The notes below the pieces were generated by a model. It worked only from the letters and a program-made list of their open reading frames with translations, did no database searches and was not told the origin of the DNA. From Mesodorylaimus sp. YZB2_4 (taxonomy: Eukaryota; Nematoda; Enoplea; Dorylaimida; Dorylaimidae): a DNA stretch of 64,000 nucleotides. A program made the position numbers and the translations under genes. This document shows positions 45,330 through 56,458 of the stretch, in pieces (positions within the stretch are counted from its first letter, which is position 1; each line of letters opens with the position of its first letter). Location: positions 310,001 to 374,000 of the forward strand of contig JASANH010000510.1 in assembly GCA_030248295.1 (NCBI GenBank), given 5' to 3'.

Positions 45330-46412
45330 TTGGGCAAACGTGAAGACCTGAAAGGTGAATTGTTATCTGGAAATTATGACGTTTTTGGTGTCGTCGAGAC
45401 AAAAATCGACGATTCTGTTCCTGATAGCGAAATCTCTGTCCCAGGATATTCTATTTTTCGACAAGACCGCAAGAAAGGTGGCGGAGGAATTGCCTTGTTC
45501 TTCAATTCTTCCATTTCATCCCATCGTGTCAAGGGACCTGCTGATTTTGGAATTGATCAAACAAGCTTCGAAATACGGGCCGTTCATGTCGGCACTGGTG
45601 ATTCGTCAGTTATTTGCCTTATCGTCTATATTCCGAAAACAAGTTTGTTGGCTGTTCAGAAACTGGAGGACTATATATTTCGAGCGTTTCATCGAGAGCT
45701 CCATCGACTTGTAATTTTGGGTGATCTCAACATCGATTTGTTGAGTAATTCGCCTGCGAAAGCAAGATTCTGCGACTTCTTGGCATCCATAGTCGGGACC
45801 CAAACTGTAAACGAACTGACTCGACTGGGCAAGTCGCTGCTTGACTTGGCGATTATTGGTGATCAAGATCGACACATCTCCACGCCAAATCTACCGCCGA
45901 TTTCTTCATCCGATCACAACTTGATCTCGCTGTCCGTTTTAGGTTTTGCGAAAAAGCGCCCGCTTGATAAGCGAACGATTTGGCAAATTAAACGAGCTGA
46001 CTGGGATTTGGTCAACCCAAAGCTACTTGAACGAAATCTATGTCAACTGGTTCTAAATTCTTCCTCGGTCGACGATGGTTGTTCAGAACTGACCTCGGCC
46101 ATAAGTAAAATTCTCTGTGACAATGTTCCGCAGAAAACTATCCGAGTGGAAAAGCGGAAACTATGGATTACTAGTGACATTTTAGCCTTGATCAGAGCTA
46201 AGAACGAGGCATACAAAAATTGGAAAGCTTCTGGTTTGATTTCCGATCGCCACCGGTTTATTGGTCTTACAAAGCAATGCCGCAAGCAAATTCGATCATC
46301 AAAGTCGGAATTCATCACTCGTTCCTTCTCAAACTGTAAAACTGCTGGGGAATCCTGGTCGAATTTTAAGCGACTTGAACCAAACGACCAGACCAGTCTA
46401 TTCCAACTCTGA
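45330..46412 (+). pseudogene. LINE endonuclease (EEP) domain
   Basis: 360 codons. VVETKIDDSVPDSE carries the catalytic Glu region. GYSIFRQDRKKGGGGIALFF, then ILGDLNIDLL (GDxN motif) and SSSDHNLISLSV (SDH motif) follow. These are the apurinic-endonuclease-like motifs of LINE retrotransposons, which nick the target DNA. The frame breaks before the reverse transcriptase, so the protein is not complete. Confidence 0.85.
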
Positions 46413-47742
46413 TCAATGACTTTGATGAGCACATTGTCACGTCTGGGGAGAAAGCTCGTGAATTCAACAACCAGTTCGCAAAAAACTTTAATCCCAGCAA
46501 CTTTGGCGACTATAACCCTCCACCTGCCGATGAGGACGATTTTCGTGACTACAGCATCTCGTTTCGATTCATTGAGAAACAAATCAGTCGCCTGAGAAAC
46601 AACTGTGCTCCGGGTGACGATGGTCTGACTGTTTCCATTCTAAAGAAAATCGCTATTTCGATTTCAGTCCCACTGTCTCTTCTATTCAATCGCTGTATCG
46701 GTTGTGGGCGATTTCCAATGCTTTAGAAATGCGCAAAAATTGGTCCGATACCAAAGGCCGAATATAGAAACTCAATCAACTCATATCGGCCGATTTCGTT
46801 GCTTCCGATTTTGTCGAAGTTATTTTGAGCGGCATATTGAAGATCTAATTCGTCCCCAACTACGTTTATCGCCGAATCAATTTGGATTTGTTAAACGTCG
46901 TGGTACAAACTCTGCTTTGATTTCCGTGTCACAGTTTATTCACGAAAATCTGAATAGCATGAAATTCGGCAATGTGATTGGAATATTTCTGGACGTAAAG
47001 AAGGCGTTTGATCGAGTTCCATTCTCCGATTCTTCGTAACTTGGAATATTACCATGGAGTGCCGCAAAAGCTTTTACGACTTCTGCACTCTTATCTGACG
47101 GATCGCCGCCAGTTCGTGAAAGTAAATTCTGCCCGATCAGACTTTGCTCCTGTTCTGTCTGGGGTTCCGCAAGGCTCAATTCTCGGTCCATCGCTATTCG
47201 TCAGCTACATCGATCCGCTACTAGATGAATTCCCAAAATTATTTCCGTTCGCAAAATGGTTAGCATATGCTGATGACTTAGTCATTCTGATCCCGATGAA
47301 GGTTATAAATGATGCATCCCGTATCTGTCAAACTATTGTTGATTTTATTCACGAGTGGTTACAAGCAATTGGATTAGAGCTGAGCGCCGAGAAGTTCAAA
47401 GCTACCCTGTTTCGTTATAATTATCGACATATTGTTGTGATGGTTCATGGCCAGCCGATTATTTTTACAGACAAAGTAAAATATTTGGGAATAACTTTTT
47501 CGTCTGACATGAAATTCTCAGAGCATGTTCAGGAAATTTCCCAGAAAACCCGAATGATGCTGGGTGCGTTACGTCGAAAACTTGGTCGGAACATCAACAG
47601 AGAAGTCATCGGTGCAGTTTACAAGTCGTGTATTCGTTCTATTCTCGATTATGGCTCATGTGCATACGATCCAATTCTAAAAAAGGACGTGAAGAACCTC
47701 GAAAGGTCTCAGCTTCTAGCAGCCAGGATCTACTGTATCTAA
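46413..47742 (+). pseudogene. LINE reverse transcriptase, broken
   Basis: Across three frames the fingers and palm motifs can be followed: RPISLLPILSKLF, NQFGFVKRRGTNSAL, FLDVKKAFDRVPF, then in 47008-47742 LSGVPQGSILGP and the catalytic WLAYADDLVIL. Thumb sequences VKYLGITFSSDM and YKSCIRSILDYGS follow. Several frameshifts mean it is not functional. The motif set fits Jockey/CR1-type non-LTR elements. Confidence 0.85.
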
Positions 47743-48270
47743 ACGATTGGTCTATCAATCCCCTCGATGTGCCTTCGAAGTGTGGATGGCCTCGCTTGTC
47801 TGACAGACGCAAGCACTTGAAATTGACTCAATTTTACAAGTCTTCTCATGAGCAACATGATTATTCGACCATCAATTTCGTTCATCGATCCTTTTCTGGT
47901 CTCCGAAGCAGTTCCCGCTTAAGTGCCACTCATCACTTGGTGATTCCGAAATTTCGAACGAACTCTTTTATCCAATCATTTGAGCTGTCCACTTTTATGT
48001 TATGGAATGCGGTTACCAGAGGATACTGTTTTTTCAGATTTGGAGACTTTTAAAGCATTTGTTTTTTCCTTGACATTTTAGACTTTTTTTTCTTTCATCT
48101 TGTATTTGTGCTTGTCCCAGTTAGTGTGCTTCGGCTGCTTTGGGTCACAGTAAAGCATGAACATGAGCCGATTCTGCTATGTGTGCAAAAAATCAAAAAT
48201 TTTCGTCGAACCGTTCTCGAGTTATTAGCCGACGAAAATCGTCCTTTAGCATAGGCGTCTGGTTGGCTGG

Positions 48271-48292
48271 TCTAAGCAGGCACTACCGTGCC
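48271..48292. repeat. Perfect short hairpin
   Basis: GCAGGCAC-TACC-GTGCCTGC forms an 8-bp stem with a 4-base loop, lying after the LINE within the hAT-like element. Role unknown. Confidence 0.4.
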
Positions 48293-48957
48293 TGCTGATA
48301 TGACATCATGATGGAGAAATAATTATAAAAATAATCCGAATGCCTCAATGTCGGGACCCCAACCTATCCCAAGTCGCCATCCTCTAAAAATTTTATCCAC
48401 AATTATCTAGTTAAGTCAATCAACTATCAAATTCCACAAAATAGTAGCTCGCGGCATGGCACAAAACGGAGATAATTATCGCTCCTGCTGTATACCTCCT
48501 TGGACGCGTGGTTATGCTCATGCATAACTACCTGACAAAAATATTTAGCAGTATCTATGATTCAGAACACCCTATTTGGCATAACCGAATAAACTATGGG
48601 TACAGGATTTTATTTGGCCAGTTAAGGTTTCAGTGCTTCAAAAAAACAGTTTACTCCATCGCGTCAGCCCAATGTTAGTCCGAAAGGAAGACTGAACAAG
48701 ATTAGGAAGTCCACCCAGGCAAGCTCGGCCGTAGCCAACCTACGCCCCCGACTTGGGCGATGGCTGTGGAAAGGAGGGGCGATATGCGCGCTTGAGCTAC
48801 CTGGTGGGACAAGGGGCGTGCCCACACAGGTTTTTTGAAATTTTTGCGAGAGGTCAATTTTGAGTCAATGTCAATGTCGAAGTCAAAAACTTTTCGAGAC
48901 CCCTGTCAAAGTCAAGGTCAAAGTCAAATTGAAAAACCGACGTCATTTGCAACACTA

Positions 48958-49681
48958 GTACGGAGCTATGTAATTTACCAGTCGATAACAAGCAGAGCAA
49001 GTGAGAAGAAGATGCCCTGCGCTAACGCTAGAAGCTAGAAGCTGTAACATTTTTCTAGGAGTAGCCTTTGCGATAAGCTAATCATAAGCAGTGCGTAAGC
49101 GAAGTGACGAGAGACACATAGTGACAAAAAGATATGAAAAAGATTGCTTCGATGTGGCGGTACGAGTGCGTCCGGTAGGTATAGAAATACTGTCATGAAT
49201 CAACGGTTTTATATTATATATGCCATGGTTATGCGCATATACGTTTCCCTGAATGAATATGCGCACCAGTATATCAATCGGAGATATAACTACAGCAGAG
49301 TCGGTGTATAGATTAGTATACATCTACCTACGATCTGCTGCTGTGTGTTGAGCAACAACTTGCGCACGATACATAAGAATCCTTTCTAATTATAAGCCAT
49401 AAGCAAGCTTGGCGAATTTTTTGTAGATGCAGCGAATGGTCGCCCCAAAATGGCCGAACACTTGCGGATTTGATGCATATTACTGGCAAAAGCCAATGGC
49501 AGTCTACTGTCTATCTTTGCAACACTCAAACAAACACACACACACACACACACACACATACTCACAATTCGCAACCTATAACCTATGAGGCCTATTGCTG
49601 ATCCATCGCACGCACATCAAATTCGCACCTACATTGCCTAACAGTCTACAATAGTTGTCAGCGCCTGATCAATCGATTTCT
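48958..49681. other. Gap holding a CA microsatellite
   Basis: No gene. An uninterrupted (AC)n tract of about 12-13 units lies at 49534-49558. Confidence 0.6.
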
Positions 49682-50764
49682 CTAAGCAGGCGCGATCAAA
49701 GCGTACTGGGGTAATTTCTCTTTAACGAGCGGTAGATTGGTAGCGATCTTTTGTTTCATAGCATTCCAATGGTTCACGTCATTTGAATCCCCTGTAAAGG
49801 CCATAATTTGGTCGGCAATAGCCGATATCGGATTGATTATTGTTTCCATATCGATCAATTTCGCCACAATATTTTTCAAAACTTCAGCTTTGCCATGCAG
49901 GGTGACAATGTTGGCCATTAGAGCTTTCAGGCCGACATTGATCGAGTGCACATTTGCCCGTCCTTGATTCAATTTAGCCAGCTGAGAGTTTAGATCAGCT
50001 TTTACCGCTTCTAAATTAGTCTTGGCTTGATGTAGATTGGCCTGCTGTTGGGTCAGTTGGACTTTAATCGCTTGCAATTCAGCAAGTCTTTGTCGACGAC
50101 CAGCCAGATCTTGCTTGGCATTTTCGCGCGCTCTCTTGGCCCGATCGATATGGCCAGTGAGCACGTTGACTGCTGAGCAAAATGGTTTGACAATAACTGT
50201 TTTCACTCCGTCTTCAATTATCTTGCCAATCTTTTTGAAAAAACCACGCTTCCCTCTGCAATGTCGGGCCTTTTCCACTCGTTCCTCTTCTTCCCTTACT
50301 TTCTGTTCAGCGTGGCTTACACTTTGCTCAGCAGCATTGACTTGATTTTGAGCATCAGCTAATTGAGCGTTGGTTTGTTGGATGCGAGAATTTGTCTGCT
50401 GCAGTTGTTGTTCATTACTTATAATTTGTTGTTCGACTGCCGACGCCCTACTGACCAGTTGTTCTACTTCTCGATCCAGGCTTACTCGTAGCTGATCCGA
50501 GGCTTGGACAGCTTTGGCCAAATGGGTCGCGAACAACTGAGCTTTCGACCTCAAGGTGATCACCGTGCTATTGGCCACATCTTCAGTTTGAGGGACTGGT
50601 GATGTAGCCAAGTATTCGATGATGTTGGTGGCGACGATAGTGAGTGCATGATTGTATGGCACGGCCACTTGGGTTTGATACTGGTGCTTGTAGGCGACCA
50701 AGTCGAAGGCAAAAGTAAAATAAAGCAGTGAGGCGAAAATGCAGCATCTTAAAAAGGCTATCAT
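49682..50764 (-). CDS. Secreted coiled-coil protein of unknown family (360 aa)
   Basis: The chosen ATG at 50764 begins a strong signal peptide (MIAFLRCCIFASLLYFTFAF). An acceptor (CTCATTTCAG) lies two bases before the ATG, so the longer frame to 50905 probably reads into a 5' intron. After residue 60 the protein is almost all helix. A glutamine/alanine-rich coiled coil (about 100-175) is followed by KARHCRGKRGFFKKIGKII and a hydrophobic/amphipathic stretch to PFCSAVNVLTG. A second long coiled coil (about 215-310) and a helical tail complete it. Two cysteines bracket the central stretch. Two long helices around a hydrophobic hairpin recall alpha-helical pore-forming or lipid-binding folds, but that is only an analogy. 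It is divergent to the helical protein at 51645. Confidence 0.7.
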   Translation of the reverse strand: MIAFLRCCIFASLLYFTFAFDLVAYKHQYQTQVAVPYNHALTIVATNIIEYLATSPVPQTEDVANSTVITLRSKAQLFATHLAKAVQASDQLRVSLDREVEQLVSRASAVEQQIISNEQQLQQTNSRIQQTNAQLADAQNQVNAAEQSVSHAEQKVREEEERVEKARHCRGKRGFFKKIGKIIEDGVKTVIVKPFCSAVNVLTGHIDRAKRARENAKQDLAGRRQRLAELQAIKVQLTQQQANLHQAKTNLEAVKADLNSQLAKLNQGRANVHSINVGLKALMANIVTLHGKAEVLKNIVAKLIDMETIINPISAIADQIMAFTGDSNDVNHWNAMKQKIATNLPLVKEKLPQYALIAPA

Positions 50765-51599
50765 ATCTGAAATGAGAGCACAGGTGCAAGAAAAATGAAT
50801 GATAGCATTATTATCAATAGAATTCCAGGTCACAAATAGTTCCTGCAAGCTATGGTCACTTACCGAGTTGCTCACGAGAATAGTACTGTGCAAGGTGCCT
50901 CCCAAGAGCCGAAGTCAAAGTCGGGTCACTCGAAAGTGATCTGGAACCTCAGATGAATGCTTCGCCTTCTATTCCCCTTTTTTATCAGCCCAAATGCCGT
51001 GGTTCACCGAACTCATCGTCAGTCATAAATTCAGCAACCTTGTCTCCCCAGTTGTGTTACGCTAACAGAAACTATTAGCTGTTTAATGCGCCATTTGTGG
51101 GATTTAGACCGGCAGAGTAGAGATTTAGGGTGGTATCTACCTAATTTTTCAAACATGTTCAACGCTTGTTAAGCAACAGCTGGTGTGACGGTGTGGAAAT
51201 TGCGCCCATGGGGCCTATATTTTTCACTCCAAAAATGCATACCGGGCTAAAGTTTTCGCCGAGTTTGCCGAACACACAGAAACAACTGCTATTTTTCCCA
51301 GTGTGGATCGCCGAACTCATCGTAAAAGTTTCAAAAACTCGTTGAAAACACTTCTCAACCGACTAAAAGCAAATGTATTGCACGTCAAATAAGAGAATGC
51401 TGTTCATTGTTCTGAAGAATGAATTAAATATCGAAACAGGCGACCATTCAAGGACGCCTGTGAGAGCAGGCAGGGAGAAGGGAATATTCATCATGGGATG
51501 TTAGCGTAACACCCTGCCTTCAGTGAATGCCCTGTTATCCGAACACAGCTGCTGACATTCGCCGAATTGCCAGCTGGGGCTTAGCAAGGTGATGAAACG
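50765..51599. other. Shared divergent promoter region
   Basis: This stretch separates the two oppositely directed secreted helical-protein genes, and includes a likely 5' non-coding exon/intron of the left gene. No other exon was seen. Confidence 0.4.
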
Positions 51600-51606
51600 T
51601 ATAAAG
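51600..51606 (+). promoter_or_regulatory. TATA box
   Basis: TATAAAG lies 39 bp upstream of the ATG at 51645, implying a very short 5' UTR. Confidence 0.5.
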
Positions 51607-51644
51607 AGCGCGTACTACACGTCATTCGTGCCTAATCATTAAAA

Positions 51645-53587
51645 ATGTCTGGCATCATCGTCCTTTTACTCCTATGCACAGCCACTTCGGTCAACGTGGG
51701 ACTATCTGAATGGGTTGATGGATATGGTGGTGATATCGAAGATAAGGATGGTAAGACGGTAATATTGTATTTTCCATGGCATGAAATCCTATGACAGTAC
51801 TTTTCTTGAGATCTTAGTTTGCTATTGTACAATGCCGGTGTTGAACCACGGTCCTTTATTGCCGATTGGTCACTCTTATAGCTGATGTGTCAAAGTTATG
51901 ACTTATGGGTTCTTTTTCTAGTTATATGAGCTGGATACTGGAAATGCATGATCGATATTAACTATATCAGGCTGTAAAACCATTGCAAATACATCACTTT
52001 TAATGTCTGAGCAGCTTTGCAATGAACGCAGAGAGACATTGTTTGCATAGTGTGCAGTGCCGAATCTAGCCAATAAGGGGCCTGGTTTTACAGGTGCCCA
52101 TGGGGTTTCTAACGGAGATTTAATCGAATGTGGGGACCAGCCTCATAACGACCTGTGCTTTGGAATTGTCCATCACTTCGGCACCAGCACCTCGAATAAA
52201 AGATACAGTATTTCCAAGTTTGAGATCCCCTCTGTTACCATAGGTACCACATGGAATTTGGAAGAGTTATTCACCCCGGCTCCCACTTTCGTTTCTGTTC
52301 TTCACCAACAGATGGTCATATCAAGCGGCGCCGACATTGATCTTCGCCTTAGTGGTCGATCTGCCGGATTCAAACACATGCGTCATCCAGAGTCTTTGCG
52401 GGCTTCGCTGGTTCAAGTAAGCAATGACGCATGGGCAGCTTTTCTGAACGCCCAAAAAAACATGGATAAAACTCGATTATATATGGGACAAGTACAGTGG
52501 CAAGTGAAAAATATCGAAACGATGTTTTCCCGACCCAGCGTTAACACACGTTTGTTGGATGTCGTTCTGAAAAAATACGAAGTATTGGCCAACAATGCGC
52601 TAACCTGTCGATGGAAAGTGCTTTCAAGTCCACACCTGTCATGTCCTTAGTGGACGAGCTGGCACCTACTGTCCGAGCGGATTTATACATGAAATTTGAT
52701 GATGCGACACAATTCAACAATTCCGCCAATCGATCGGGAAATGAAACAGTCCGGGTCCTACTCACCGGGCTGGGCTTGATGAGAAAGAGTCTACAACTAG
52801 TTCAAAAGGCTTTTAAAACTGGTATGTGTGTACGGTGCAATATCCTCCATAGAGCGATGTGAATGGCGGGAATCTACTAATCAACGACAGAGGCATACAA
52901 CAAAACATCTCTTGCGTGACAGCAAGGTTCATAGGAAAAAAGAAAACAAATTTTTGTTTAGTTAACACGCTCGTGGAAAAATTCAACAGGGTTACAGTCC
53001 CGATGTACATTAACGCTGTAGTCGCTCAGCAGTCGACTGATCCTTCGCATCGACACAACTCGGATTTTGGACTGATGGTAATTAATCAAGTTCAGCAAGA
53101 AGGAGAGGAGATCAAAAAGGTGGGTACAGGACGACAATTTTTTCTCATCGCTACTGAAGGTGCTACAGGATTAGGGCTATAAAATAAAAGGACGCATACT
53201 GTTTTTTTTTGTGTTCACATAGGAATTTTCTAGCGCTGTAAAAACACAGATTGCTTTCCAGTCAAACTGGCAAGTCGGCTGTGCAGTCTTTGCTCCATGT
53301 TCAGGGCATGACCACTAGAACCACCAGGAAACAGTCATTTCTTTTAGGCTGCTTACTTTTTGCAAACCATTGGTGATATCTACTTCGACGTATCTAGTCT
53401 TTATGTGCTGACGTCACTAGCCAGCACGGGCCATTTGGAGATCAACAACGAAGAAGATAGAGAAAGAAAATTAAACGACTTAAAGAATCAGCTTGTTGAT
53501 GTGAAAGACACTATCAGGCGTATGGTTCAGCAGCGCCTGGACCAATATCAGAATCTGGTCAACGATAAGGTGATAAGCGACGACTGA
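51645..53587 (+). pseudogene. Secreted helical protein of unknown family, one frameshift (4 exons)
   Basis: Exons 51645-51750, 52058-52821, 52962-53119 and 53348-53587. The start is a signal peptide (MSGIIVLLLLCTATSVNVG). Exon 2 codes first for a short region with CGDQPHNDLCF, then long amphipathic helices (NDAWAAFLNAQKNMD, QWQVKNIETMF). Near 52600-52612 the frame shifts by one base: the upstream frame stops soon after, while the downstream frame continues as a similar helix (DELAPTVRADLYMKFDD). The last two exons are again helical (EGEEIKKAAYFLQTIGD, KNQLVDVKDTIRRMVQQRLD). Apart from the shift, splice sites and phases are sound. It is a recent pseudogene or a sequence error. No family was recognised. 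Confidence 0.65.
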
Positions 53588-53713
53588 TACGACAATGCGG
53601 GCGCTCAAAAGATTTGCTGCAAAATCCTTAATTGCCTCTTTTATGTTCCCGGCTGCAGTACCGATCTAGTTTTAGACTAGAAAAAGCTAGAGTTCAAAGT
53701 CTTAGTGCCATTA

Positions 53714-53971
53714 CAGGGTTCAGCTCCCAGATTCCATGTCCCACGCAGTTCCATGATGGATCCACGCGTATCCGTCTGGAAGTGCTGATTTCCACGCGTC
53801 CCGCGTGGATTCATACCATTCCTTATGTTTCACACGCGGGTTCCATGTCACCCACATGGAACCACCATCGAATAGCGTGGATTCCAGGTGGAAATATGTG
53901 AATTCCACTGGTGGATTCTATCGCGTTTCCCGCGTTTTCCCAGCTGGGAAAGATTGGGAAGCTGCTAACTG
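53714..53971. mobile_element. Possible MITE with CCACGCG subterminal words
   Basis: The two ends can be aligned loosely as inverted repeats (CAGGGTTCAGCTCCCAGATT and, reverse-complemented, CAGTTAGCAGCTTCCCAATC). The interior repeats TTCCACGCG, CGCGTGGATTC, GTGGATTCCA and TTCCATG in both orientations. No target duplication was found. It resembles in style the other subterminal-repeat elements here. Confidence 0.4.
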
Positions 53972-54475
53972 TATGGTTCTTGCTCATTTTATCCAAGCCT
54001 TCTCTGCTCTGCCCAACTTTACTTAATGCGACAAATTCATAGGAGAAGGCTCCACATGTCAGGCATCAGAGCAAGATTAAAAAGAATCAGTGAACAAGAG
54101 ATGGACATCAGAGGTACTAAACAATATCATGCCCTCTGGCTTCATTGCTAGGAGCAGATGAGTGTGCGCATCCTTCGATAGATATCAAAACAAATCCAGG
54201 TTTCGCTAATGTCATATCAGAAGGGAAGAAATATTGAACACTTACTATGTACAGTATGTACAGTGTGTATGGGTGGAAGGCTTATCACTGTTACCAAGTA
54301 GATTTTTCAAGATGACGAGGCGGAAGAAGCTTGCCTATGGGCGAACCTGCATAAAAAGAAAAGCAACATAATTCTGGCGATTCTGATGTTATCGAAGGGT
54401 TTTTCCTGTACATTGGGCGAAGTCAAAAAAACTTGTAGTCGCAACATGAATAAACAGAACAAAAGTTAGACAAAA
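53972..54475. other. Gap, no gene
   Basis: No coding exon was recognised. Confidence 0.4.
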
Positions 54476-56022
54476 TCACGAGCTATCATCATCAGTTTCC
54501 CTTTTCTTTCCAGTAATGGGCAATGCTCCGAATATGCCCGCACCTAGTCCCATGCCCCCGCCACCCAATCCAAGCGCATTCAAGGGTTGACCTAAAAAAT
54601 AAACGACTGGACACTAATTCGCTGCTTGTTATTATCGTTGATACTATTTTAGAGAAAATATTCAGTTTCATTTAACTGTGTCATCACTGTGACAAGGGAG
54701 GAATGCTGATTGTAGGTCGAGAGATGGTTATCTCCATATTGCAATAGGGGTTTTACCTGGCACGCACTGACCGCATACGTTTGGCGAGAAACCGGCGCCG
54801 CATTGACACGTACCGCCGCTACATACGGCGTTGAGTACGTTGATACTACAGTCCAAATCTTGGGCACATTGATCACCCAGAGTCCGTGGAACTAGAACAA
54901 TAAAAGATCGATGTTGCACCAGTTGCGCAGATGTCTGTAATGTGGTAGTGCGACTGCGTAGTGCAGTTCTGGATGGCATGGATTCTTTTAGTGGCCTCGG
55001 GATCAGTGGTTTCCACCAGAAATGCACACACCGATAGGTCAAAGACTACTGGACAAAATTAAAGCAGAGCTAAGAACAATTCAAATCACCTAAACAGCTG
55101 AGCCGCCATAGCAGCATGAAACTACCATCCGAGACGCATTTTACTCATGATCATGGAAAAAATTGTAACTCCTTACCACATTGGCATATACTGTTCAAAC
55201 AGGACGATTTGTAGGCTGACGCACACTGGCACACACCATTGACGCACACAGCTCGGAACACGTCTCTCGCGCATTCCGACGTTGTGGTACATTGCGAACC
55301 GAGGACTCGGGGTACTGTAAATTCAGAAGGTACTACTCAACAATGATCTAAACATAGTGTTCATGGTGTTCACAAACCCCATGATTGGGGTTAGGTGAAA
55401 GGTGGATGGAAAAATGGATTAAGGTGGCAAGATCTTTCATAAGGTAACTGGAATCCATCGGCACGATTCAGCACAGAAACAGCTAATTTCTTACAGTACG
55501 TACTTCCCCTACCCTTGAACCCACAATTTCATGCAAGAGTCTCATTCGTTCATCCATGTCCCGCTCGCACATCTCGTTTCTGCTTACAGATTCATAACTT
55601 ACTCAGCTCGCATTGCTGGCAGGTATTCTGTCTGTAGAAGGGAAACGGGCATTGACAACAGCCCAAAATGCACTGACTATTGATCACTGTACAATCAGTG
55701 TTATTGAAGCAAGCTGAATACAGGGCGCCGCGCACACGACAGCACGCCCAGCCAGCCGCCCCAGCCACAAAACCGCAACATCCGGCACAACCGAACCAAC
55801 TTTGACCTTGGCCCAGTGAAGACTGCCCGTTGACCCGCTGATTTTGAGTAAATATATCAGTCCCTAGAACGAAACTGAGATCATGATCGAAGAGAAACTC
55901 CAATTGATTATCGGATCCCTCCGAGCTCACCCGTGCTTAATGCCATGAGCTAAACTTCGCTCCTTACCCAGTATGGTCATATACAATAACAAAATATGGA
56001 AACCTCGTTTAGTAGTTTTCAT
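54476..56022 (-). CDS. Secreted EB-module protein (5 exons, 234 aa)
   Basis: Exons in coding order: 56022-55968, 55863-55603, 55314-55177, 54891-54757, 54591-54476; all junctions are phase 1. The first exon is a signal peptide (MKTTKRGFHILLLYMTIL). Exon 2 has a glycine/alanine-rich part with paired cysteines (CAGCCGFVAGAAGWACC), then an EB-like unit. Exons 3 and 4 are tandem EB units beginning PRVLGSQC and PRTLGDQC, each ending in CVNGVCQC or CSGGTCQC-type motifs. EB modules (eight-cysteine, best known in nematodes and arthropods) are extracellular. The tail is glycine-rich and ends KKRETDDDSS. Equal-phase exons suit module duplication. Function unknown. Confidence 0.85.
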
Positions 56023-56236
56023 TCGGGCACGGGCATTTCTGTGGCATCCCATCTAATAGGCATATTATCCAGTAATCGATTTTGAATGGTGAGCGTCAAA
56101 ATGGGTTCATATCAGTTTCAAGTAATTATCATACGGAATACAACATCAATAACAGTCGAACAACAAACCATACTGCGGATGCGGACGTCTCAGTATATCG
56201 TGAATGTGAAACACTATTGTCCACAGATCACCTTAG

Positions 56237-56443
56237 CCAGGCTGCCAAACCGTGCAACGTCACCCCACAGCATGGTGATGCAAAGGGGAAGGCAGAAAAT
56301 GGAAGTGTTGACACTGGAATCATTCCATGTGGTTTCCTTGAGGAAGGTGCAAAATTTGAACAAGTGGCTTTTGTGGACATTGGCTTTGCGCGGATGATGT
56401 GTCCGAGGACGGCAAGCAAGAGAAAAGGTTTCAAGACCGACAT
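56237..56443 (-). CDS. Possible first exon of a small secreted protein
   Basis: Minus-strand ATG at 56443 (or 56458) starts MSVLKPFLLLAVLGHIIRA, a good signal peptide. About 50 residues follow with two cysteine clusters, up to a donor (CTAAG|GTGATC at about 56236). No downstream exon could be fixed before the EB gene begins at 56022, so the call is tentative. The plus-strand frame over the same region lacks features. Confidence 0.35.
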
Positions 56444-56458
56444 CCCTAATTTGGGCAT

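Larger units (their letters stand above)
45290..48060 (+). mobile_element. Truncated, frameshifted LINE (Jockey/CR1-like)
   Basis: An endonuclease region is followed by a reverse transcriptase region in the order usual for LINE ORF2. ORF1 is absent, so the element is 5'-truncated. Frame breaks occur near 46412, 46720, 46870 and 47030. The 3' end has no clear poly(A); the sequence becomes unrelated around 48060-48200. It lies inside the larger hAT-like element and so inserted after it, or was carried by it. Confidence 0.85.
43844..48957. mobile_element. 5.1-kb hAT-like element with GTCAAAGTCAA subterminal repeats
   Basis: The left end is TAGTGTTGCATTTGACGTC. The right end, reverse-complemented, is TAGTGTTGCAAATGACGTC: 17 of 19 identical inverted repeats. 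Inside each end the words GTCAAAGTCAA and GTCAATGTCAA are repeated many times over 100-150 bp (43860-43990 and 48850-48935). The 8-bp flanks agree at only 5 positions if the element is taken to start one base in (AGTCGGGT / AGTACGGA), so the target duplication is eroded or absent. No hAT transposase was recognised; a truncated LINE occupies 45.3-48.1 kb of the interior. Confidence 0.75.

Noticed and set aside
50037-50345. 102-codon plus-strand cysteine/serine-rich frame
   Set aside because: Antisense shadow of the coiled-coil gene.
50765-50905. Longer N-terminus of the coiled-coil protein
   Set aside because: The longer frame lacks a signal peptide at its start, and a good splice acceptor sits just before the internal ATG that begins one.
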